Shown: positions 13,327 through 16,428 of the stretch, piece by piece
How positions within the stretch are numbered: position 1 is the first letter of the stretch
Layout: each line of letters starts with the position of its first letter
Source of the DNA: Marinilabiliaceae bacterium UBA5213
GTDB taxonomy: Bacteria; Bacteroidota; Bacteroidia; Bacteroidales; Marinilabiliaceae
Assembly: GCA_002412555.1 (NCBI GenBank)
Contig: DHVH01000347.1
Coordinates: forward strand, 1 to 16,428
DNA: 16,428 nucleotides
Direction of reading: 5' to 3'
Notes under the pieces: generated by a model
Told to the model about the DNA's origin: nothing
Databases searched by the model: none
Seen by the model: only the letters and a program-made list of their open reading frames with translations
Translations under genes and position numbers: made by a program

Positions 13327-14598
13327 ATGAACGTATTAGTAATAGGCTCGGGGGGACGTGAACATGCTTTTGGATGGCGCATTCAGCAAAGTGCGCTAAG
13401 CGACAAGCTTTTTTTTGCGCCGGGCAATGCTGGCACCACTGCTTTAGGGACGAATCTTGCGGTAAATCCTAATGACTTCAAAGCGGTTAAAGAGGCCGTG
13501 TTGAAGAATCGAATCAAATTGGTGGTTGTGGGGCCTGAAGAACCTTTAGTCCGTGGGATTGTGGATTTTTTTGGTGAAGATGCAGAGTTAAGCGGGGTAA
13601 CCATTATTGGCCCTTCCAAAATGGGTGCTGCGCTGGAAGGCAGTAAGGATTTTGCCAAGCAGTTTATGCTCAAACATCAGATACCTACTGCCCGCTATTT
13701 AACGGTAACGGCTCATACCAGTGAAGAAGGCAAGGCCTTTATGAAGGATTTAGAGGCTCCTTATGTTTTGAAGGCAGATGGGCTTGCTGCTGGAAAAGGA
13801 GTTGTGATATTGGATGATTATAAGGAGGCTTGTGCCGAACTCGACAGAATGTTGGGCGGGAAATTTGGTGCAGCCGGTAATAGTGTGGTCATTGAGGAAT
13901 TTTTAAGTGGTATTGAATTATCTGTTTTTGTACTGACCGATGGCAAGGATTATTTTATATTACCGGAGGCAAAGGACTATAAAAGAATTGGAGAGGGTGA
14001 TAAAGGCTTGAACACGGGTGGAATGGGAGCTGTTTCGCCGGTGCCCTTTGCCGATGAAGCTTTTATGCGCAAAGTTGAGGAAAAAATTATTATTCCTACC
14101 GTCAATGGGATTAACAAGGATCAATTAGCTTATAAAGGGTTTGTGTTTTTTGGCTTGATTAAAGTTGGTGATGAACCTTTTGTGATTGAATACAATGTCC
14201 GCATGGGAGATCCAGAAACCGAAGCGGTTATTCCCCGATTGAAAAACGATTTTGTTGAGCTTTTACTGGCTACAGCGCAAGGCAATCTGAAGGATCATAA
14301 GGCAATAATTGAGAAACGGACGGCGGTAACACTTGTTTTGGTTTCAGGGGGCTATCCTGAGCAGTACAAAAAGGGTTTACCTGTGAGGGGCGTTGATAAG
14401 GTGGATGCCAGTCTTGTTTTTCATGCCGGAACAGCTATCCAAAATAGCCAGATGGTGACCAATGGTGGCCGTGTATTTGCGTTGACTTCATTTGGAAATA
14501 CCATTGAGGAGGCGAGGGCTGTTTCATTAAAGAATGCGGAGCGTATACAATTTGAAGGGCGTAATTATCGAAAAGATATTGGTTTTGACCTGATTTAA
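13327..14598 (+). CDS. purD: phosphoribosylamine-glycine ligase (GAR synthetase)
   Basis: ATP-grasp enzyme joining glycine to 5-phosphoribosylamine, step two of de novo purine synthesis; cytoplasmic. 423 residues, the usual length. It opens VLVIGSGGREHAFGW (3-17), continues with GPSKMGAALEGSKDFAK, the ATP-grasp loop LKADGLAAGKGVVI (148-161), EEFLSGIELSVF, the glycine/phosphoribosylamine region NTGGMGAVSP (229-238) and the metal site EYNVRMGDPETEA (288-300). All key residues are present. It is preceded by an 84-nt spacer without a promoter consensus, so read-through from the deacetylase is possible, and is followed after 6 nt by a membrane protein gene. Confidence 0.96.
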   Translation: MNVLVIGSGGREHAFGWRIQQSALSDKLFFAPGNAGTTALGTNLAVNPNDFKAVKEAVLKNRIKLVVVGPEEPLVRGIVDFFGEDAELSGVTIIGPSKMGAALEGSKDFAKQFMLKHQIPTARYLTVTAHTSEEGKAFMKDLEAPYVLKADGLAAGKGVVILDDYKEACAELDRMLGGKFGAAGNSVVIEEFLSGIELSVFVLTDGKDYFILPEAKDYKRIGEGDKGLNTGGMGAVSPVPFADEAFMRKVEEKIIIPTVNGINKDQLAYKGFVFFGLIKVGDEPFVIEYNVRMGDPETEAVIPRLKNDFVELLLATAQGNLKDHKAIIEKRTAVTLVLVSGGYPEQYKKGLPVRGVDKVDASLVFHAGTAIQNSQMVTNGGRVFALTSFGNTIEEARAVSLKNAERIQFEGRNYRKDIGFDLI

Positions 14599-14604
14599 TA
14601 AAAT

Positions 14605-15591
14605 ATGTTCTTTAAATCGCTACATAACAATACGATATCTGCAATTGTGTTAGGGCCTATCCTGGTTCTGGCCTTATGGGTCAGGTATTTTTTTATAGAC
14701 ATTACGCACATTACCAGCCTCGATAATCCATCTATGCCTGTCTGGGATATTTTAATAGATCCCTATTTGGGCTACTCGCGGTTTACAGCTGCCTTGGGTT
14801 CTTTTGTTTTGGTCCTGCTAACAGGCTTATCAATCAATCGCATGGTAGTGCGTTATGGCATGCTCCGGCAACAAAGCATGATGGTGCTTATCCTATATGG
14901 ATTGCTCACTTCAGCCTTCCTGTCTGTTCAGAAATTAAGTCCGGTTTGGTTTTTTGTTTTCTTTTTCGTTATTGGTCTGGAGCGGATATTTAGCGGCGTT
15001 CAAAAACGCAATGCTACCGCGAATTGTTTTGATGCTGCCTTTCTGTTGGGAATAGGGAGCCTCTTTTATGCCAAAGGGGTTTTCTTTTTCCCCTTGTTTT
15101 TAATTGCCATGGGTGTGTTGAGGTTGGCTAATTTTAGATCTGTAGTTGCAACCGTTTTAGGACTGCTATTTCCATTTGCCTTAAGTTTTGCCTGGTATTT
15201 TTACCTGAACAAGGGATTCCTATTTTTTGAAGCCTTGAGTGAGAATTTGGTTGCCAATCCCGGGCAGTATAACCACGATGTTTTTTCGAGGATTTATATG
15301 GGGCTGATCATCTTTCTCACAGCATTATCCATTTTAGCCACTGTGCGTCAAATGGGCACCCAGAAGATAATCGTACGTCGCTACCACAGAGTGTTTATAT
15401 GGTTGATATTAATTAGTACGGCCGCAGTTTTAACCCCGTTTTTTTCGATGGAAATGCTCCCTTTGGCTGCCATTGGTGCAGCTGTCACATTAACCAACTG
15501 GCTGGAATCGGTATCGCGAAAATTAGTGAAGGAGGTGGTCTTTTTGCTGCTCGTTATTATTACGCTGGCCGGGCAGTTATTATTGTTTTAG
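14605..15591 (+). CDS. polytopic membrane protein, DUF6427-like
   Basis: 328 residues with about eight to nine hydrophobic spans, for example about 11-31, 62-76, 93-107, 115-125, 145-173, 179-198, 229-245, 262-300 and 311-327. The conserved-looking middle (NCFDAAFLLGIGSLFYAKGVFFFPLFLIAMGVLRL) and the LSINRMVVRYG stretch resemble Bacteroidota DUF6427 proteins as I remember them; their function is unknown. No catalytic motif is visible. The ATG lies 6 nt after purD, so the genes are co-transcribed; whether this pairing is meaningful is open. Its TAG stop overlaps by 4 nt the stop codon of the convergent sensor-kinase gene, leaving no room for a terminator between them. Confidence 0.6.
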   Translation: MFFKSLHNNTISAIVLGPILVLALWVRYFFIDITHITSLDNPSMPVWDILIDPYLGYSRFTAALGSFVLVLLTGLSINRMVVRYGMLRQQSMMVLILYGLLTSAFLSVQKLSPVWFFVFFFVIGLERIFSGVQKRNATANCFDAAFLLGIGSLFYAKGVFFFPLFLIAMGVLRLANFRSVVATVLGLLFPFALSFAWYFYLNKGFLFFEALSENLVANPGQYNHDVFSRIYMGLIIFLTALSILATVRQMGTQKIIVRRYHRVFIWLILISTAAVLTPFFSMEMLPLAAIGAAVTLTNWLESVSRKLVKEVVFLLLVIITLAGQLLLF

Positions 15592-16428
15592 TCATTGTTG
15601 GCTGGGGAAAGCCACTTTTTGAGCATGGTCTCCAGTGTCTCCAGTCTTACAGGCTTTCCAATGTAGTCATTCATACCTGAGTCCATACAAATTTCTCTAT
15701 CTCCTTTTAACACATTGGCGGTCATCGCTATTATGGGCAGGAATATGCCCTTGCTTCGGAGGGCTTTGGTGGCATCCAGTCCATTCAAGACAGGCATTTG
15801 AACATCCATTAAAATAAGATCGAAGACTTTTGATTCAGCCGTTATCATGTCAACCGCCTCTTGACCGTTTGGTGCTATAACCACATGATAATTGAGTCTC
15901 TGAAGCATTTTCTCAGCAATTTTTTGGTTGATGGGATTGTCTTCAACCAAAAGAATTTTTCTTTTGTCGCTCTTCGCAGATGATTTTACATGCTCAGACA
16001 ATTTGGAGGGCTGTTCTTTAGCGGTTTCGGGTTGAAACAGATCATAAATGGTGGTGAAAAGTGAAGAATATTTGACCGGCTTGTGCAGCATGCGGTCAAA
16101 GCCTTTGTAATTATTGGTGGTTATGGTCTTAGGATCGGCCACCAGCAATAAGGCTTTAATATCCGGAACCAACTTCTTTGCGTCTTTCAAAAAAGTATTG
16201 TTGATGTCTCTCAATAAATGGTTGTCGGCAATGATAAGTCCGATGTCGGGCTGTTGGCTCAGAAGATTCAACGCCTCTTCTATGGATTTGGAAGTGCTGA
16301 GCTGAATACCCCAGTTATTCAGTGTTTTGGTCATCAGCAGGAGGTTCGTGTGATGATCGTCGAGCAATAAGGTGTTGAGGCCTTTTAGCTTGTCTCTGTA
16401 TTGATCGGCATGGTTGAGCGATTGATCC
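15588..16428 (-). CDS. hybrid sensor kinase, C-terminal part with two receiver domains
   Basis: Partial: the frame runs open through the right edge (no start in view; an internal TTG at 16367 is not a start). The visible 279 residues hold a linker (DQSLNHADQYRDKLKG), then receiver 1 (about 17-131) with L-D-D-H as the acidic pair, D68 at the phospho-acceptor position and K117 in HKPVK, but V in place of the conserved Thr/Ser and no 'MP..G' motif. Receiver 2 (about 157-275) is canonical: E162-D163, phospho-acceptor D208 in LILMDVQMPVLNG, T236 in IIAMTAN and K258 in YIGKPV. The tandem arrangement at a C-terminus is typical of BarA/TorS-type hybrid histidine kinases; the histidine-kinase core should lie beyond base 16428. 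A standalone double response regulator is less likely. No phosphotransfer (Hpt) domain follows. Confidence 0.82.
   Translation of the reverse strand, partial: DQSLNHADQYRDKLKGLNTLLLDDHHTNLLLMTKTLNNWGIQLSTSKSIEEALNLLSQQPDIGLIIADNHLLRDINNTFLKDAKKLVPDIKALLLVADPKTITTNNYKGFDRMLHKPVKYSSLFTTIYDLFQPETAKEQPSKLSEHVKSSAKSDKRKILLVEDNPINQKIAEKMLQRLNYHVVIAPNGQEAVDMITAESKVFDLILMDVQMPVLNGLDATKALRSKGIFLPIIAMTANVLKGDREICMDSGMNDYIGKPVRLETLETMLKKWLSPANND

Noticed and set aside
1..16428. Search for CRISPR arrays, toxin-antitoxin pairs, phage genes, transposases or defence genes.
   Set aside because: No regularly spaced repeats and no recognisable proteins of these classes were seen; the window is mostly housekeeping.

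Overview
This window looks like an ordinary chromosomal segment of a Bacteroidota bacterium. Three things point there: (i) the promoters follow the Bacteroidota pattern TTG-N19-21-TAnnTTTG and Shine-Dalgarno sequences are mostly absent; (ii) the gene order rplM-rpsI-rpsB-tsf followed by pyrH is typical of the phylum; (iii) several proteins belong to families found mainly there (DUF2723/GT117 membrane protein, a DUF6427-like membrane protein, a short CCGxHxxC membrane protein, and a small family often misnamed 'NqrF'). A marine or anaerobic Bacteroidales/Marinilabiliales-type host is a guess from protein flavour only.

Layout. 1-432 (minus) is most of a guanine deaminase, cut by the left edge. 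591-1598 is a lipoprotein with a surface-export signal and a PL14-like jelly-roll look. 1624-4624 is the ribosomal block: a consensus promoter, a structured leader of about 160 nt, L13, S9, S2, a strong intergenic hairpin, EF-Ts and a terminator. A 54-codon membrane microprotein (4643-4807, minus) follows, then pyrH. A 142-aa membrane protein with a CCGxHxxC motif converges on pyrH and may be transcribed without a leader.

6185-7184 is the least ordinary kilobase. A small conserved protein of unknown function (6563-6937) has related TTCCGA/TCGGAA palindromes on both sides, and the right-hand copy lies inside a 207-bp element with long imperfect inverted ends. Next come a two-gene operon (unknown membrane protein plus TlpA-like thioredoxin), a bidirectional terminator, a small outer-membrane protein on the minus strand, and tRNA-Gln(TTG) with its own promoter and a perfect 21-bp terminator stem.

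9519-15591 runs rightward: a 1025-aa GT117-type glycosyltransferase, a NodB deacetylase starting 1 nt after it, purD, and a polytopic membrane protein 6 nt after purD. The right edge (minus) is the C-terminal half of a hybrid sensor kinase with two receiver domains; its stop codon overlaps that of the membrane protein.

Functionally the window mixes translation (L13, S9, S2, EF-Ts, tRNA-Gln), nucleotide metabolism (guanine deaminase, UMP kinase, GAR synthetase) and envelope functions (lipoprotein, outer-membrane protein, GT117, deacetylase, thioredoxin). I found no CRISPR array, transposase, phage gene, toxin-antitoxin pair or defence island. I do not see a clear undescribed multi-gene system; the best leads are the repeat-flanked locus at 6.2-7.2 kb, the candidate leader RNAs, and the unannotated microprotein.
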